Shown piece after piece: positions 22,755 through 23,623 of a stretch of DNA of 23,623 nt. The notes beneath the pieces were generated by a model that saw nothing but the letters and a program-made list of their open reading frames with translations, ran no database searches and had not been told where the DNA came from. The position numbers were made by a program, and so were the translations under genes. Source of the DNA: a virus; the IMG/VR virus record IMGVR_UViG_3300045049_000022, positions 1 through 23,623 of that record, one strand, 5' to 3'. Positions within the stretch are counted from its first letter, which is position 1. Every line of letters begins with the position of its first letter.

Positions 22755-23246
22755 TTATTTAAACAAAGATTCGACAAAGTCAAGGTCTTTGTGCAGATGC
22801 GCAACCGTCGATTGCTCGAACGTCCAAAGATGCGCCCGCAAGTGATCGATGCTCACGCGGGCGCGCTCAACGAGGGATGCGGAAACGCTGCGATCCCCGG
22901 TGTCGACGCTTTGCGATGCAACTTGCGCAGACGATGCCGAGTCGGCGCCGGAGGTGTTTTCCGCAGCCGACGCAACGGCGTTTGGGTCTTCACCGACGCC
23001 CGAGGCAGATGCGCCAGGAGCGGCAGTAGCCGCACCAGAGTTCTCCTCGGAGCCAACAGAAGCCGGCACAGTGCCGGCAGCGTTTCCCTCGGCGTTTTCG
23101 CCATCCTGCGGATGAATGAAGCTCTCGATCTTCTCGCCCAGCTCGCGCACGTCGTCGAGCAGCTCGCCGACGATTCCCTTCGATTGCTCTTGGGCCTGAA
23201 GTTGCGCCGCCGCAGCGGCTACGGGGTCGTTCGTTTGATCCGCCAT
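22755..23246 (-). CDS. Hypothetical acidic, partly disordered protein
   Basis: The protein has 163 residues, with AAGGAG six bases before ATG 23246. Residues 1-45 are helical (QLQAQEQSKGIVGELLDDVR ... KIESFIHPQ). Residues 50-120 are Ala/Gly/Ser/Glu-rich and probably disordered (ENAEGNAAGTVPASVGSEEN). The C-terminus is a well-formed helical section (SLVERARVSIDHLRAHLWTF ... LDFVESLFK). This shape, two helical ends joined by a flexible linker, suggests an adaptor or minor virion protein, but no family was recognised. A weak promoter-like sequence overlaps the last codons of the gene. Confidence 0.75.
   Translation of the reverse strand: MADQTNDPVAAAAAQLQAQEQSKGIVGELLDDVRELGEKIESFIHPQDGENAEGNAAGTVPASVGSEENSGAATAAPGASASGVGEDPNAVASAAENTSGADSASSAQVASQSVDTGDRSVSASLVERARVSIDHLRAHLWTFEQSTVAHLHKDLDFVESLFK
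22756..22783 (-). promoter_or_regulatory. Weak promoter-like sequence before the terminase cluster
   Basis: TTGACT (22783-22778, 5 of 6) and TAAATA (22761-22756, 3 of 6) on the minus strand are spaced by 16 bases. They overlap the last codons of the 163-residue gene, so the match may simply reflect coding sequence. Transcripts from it would cover the small basic protein and terminase genes. Confidence 0.2.
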
Positions 23247-23299
23247 GATTGCTCCTTGTGAAAAATCGTTTGCCTCGGCTCAAGCGTCGCCAGGTCCAT
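23219..23299 (-). CDS. Possible leader peptide, 26 residues
   Basis: A short open frame begins with ATG 23299 and has GGAGG four bases upstream, within the last codons of the preceding gene. It would encode a basic peptide (MDLATLEPRQTIFHKEQSW and eight more residues, ending with TTP) and overlaps the first 28 bases of the next gene in another frame. It may couple translation of the two flanking genes rather than make a useful product. Chance occurrence is a serious alternative, because the GGAGG also codes Gly-Gly at the end of the upstream protein. Confidence 0.25.
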   Translation of the reverse strand: MDLATLEPRQTIFHKEQSWRIKRTTP

Positions 23300-23623
23300 T
23301 CAACCTCCGAAAATGCTGCGCCACCAGGGCTGATGGATAGGCGGCGCGTCGCCTACTACCCATTGACCAACGACTATTCGAGTGATTTCCGGATCCGGCT
23401 CGCGCTGCTCGAAAAGCGCTGCATCCATGCCGCATATCGGGTCTGGGCCACCTGTTGCGCCGCGTGCAATCTCGCACGGAGTCTTGAGGGAGCCATCGAC
23501 GACGCTACGTGCTGCGTTTGGGTGCCCGCACATCTCGAGCATGGTGAATTTCTGCCCGACCTGAACGTTCGCCCATGGCGGTTGTGGCAACAGCGCATGC
23601 TTGCAGTCCTTGCAGAGTTTCAT
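23300..23623 (-). CDS. Cys-rich putative metal-binding protein
   Basis: The protein has 107 residues and its ATG is the last codon of the window, so its ribosome site and any earlier start lie outside. The N-terminus MKLCKDCKHALLP has a CxxC pair (Cys 4, Cys 7), followed by Cys 32 and His 34 in EMCGHPNAA, Cys 50 in KTPCEIARG and Cys 64 in DPICGMDAALFE. This pattern suggests a small zinc-ribbon-like fold. Similar short proteins beginning with a CxxC and ending in a Cys-Gly-x-x-x-x-LFE motif are common in phages without a known job. The C-terminal 30 residues are Trp- and Pro-rich (HQPWWRSIFGG). Confidence 0.75.
   Translation of the reverse strand: MKLCKDCKHALLPQPPWANVQVGQKFTMLEMCGHPNAARSVVDGSLKTPCEIARGATGGPDPICGMDAALFEQREPDPEITRIVVGQWVVGDAPPIHQPWWRSIFGG

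Noticed and set aside
1-23623. Diversity-generating retroelement, as in some Bordetella podophages
   Set aside because: No reverse transcriptase was found, and no template-variable repeat pair was noticed near the tailspike or fibre genes.
1-23623. CRISPR array, tRNA genes, integrase or attachment site
   Set aside because: No regularly spaced repeats, cloverleaf-forming segments or recombinase motifs were seen. The gaps longer than 50 bases are accounted for above and are too small for such elements.

Overview
The window is one strand of the late (virion assembly) region of a tailed double-stranded DNA phage or prophage with a short-tailed, P22-like particle. All convincing genes lie on the minus strand, so the operon reads from about 23623 down to 1. 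They are packed with ATGA, TGATG or TAATG stop-start overlaps or gaps of a few bases. The high GC content and the combination of P22-type head genes with fibre-like modules suggest a phage of a beta-proteobacterium such as Burkholderia or a relative. This host guess is inference from general style; no host gene is present. No integrase, repressor, lysin, polymerase, tRNA, IS element or CRISPR array is visible.

Layout in transcription order: (1) 23623-22332, four or five small proteins of unknown function (Cys-rich putative metal binder, acidic disordered protein, small basic protein, Gly-rich protein). (2) 22329-22117, a two-helix membrane protein. (3) 22115-20221, small and large terminase subunits. 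(4) A 106-bp gap holding a 9-bp direct repeat and a hairpin, then the P22-like portal. (5) An AT-rich gap with a candidate promoter, then scaffold, major coat protein and a candidate decoration protein, closed by a textbook intrinsic terminator at 14840-14867. (6) 14823-9660, neck and tail-assembly genes: a small protein, a modular fibre-like protein, a gp4-like tail accessory factor, two unknown virion-type proteins, a gp10-like stabilisation protein, a 241-aa fibre-like protein and a 109-aa protein. (7) A second AT-rich gap with a strong candidate promoter and a hairpin, then a GNAT-fold protein followed by three ejection-type proteins, the last with an N-terminal lytic transglycosylase domain. 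(8) A tailspike with a P22-type head-binding domain, a secreted-looking fibre-repeat protein and the start of one more gene.

Taken together, terminase and portal package the DNA into a scaffolded P22-fold procapsid. The gp4 and gp10 homologues close the portal, the ejection proteins are loaded into the head and cross the cell wall on infection, and the tailspike binds and probably degrades surface polysaccharide. The less expected points are the subdivision of the late operon by its own promoter and terminator around the coat genes, hairpins placed directly against the start codons of three genes, a T7-like order of GNAT protein plus three ejection proteins on a P22-like head, and C-terminal or internal domains that recur in pairs of otherwise unrelated structural genes.
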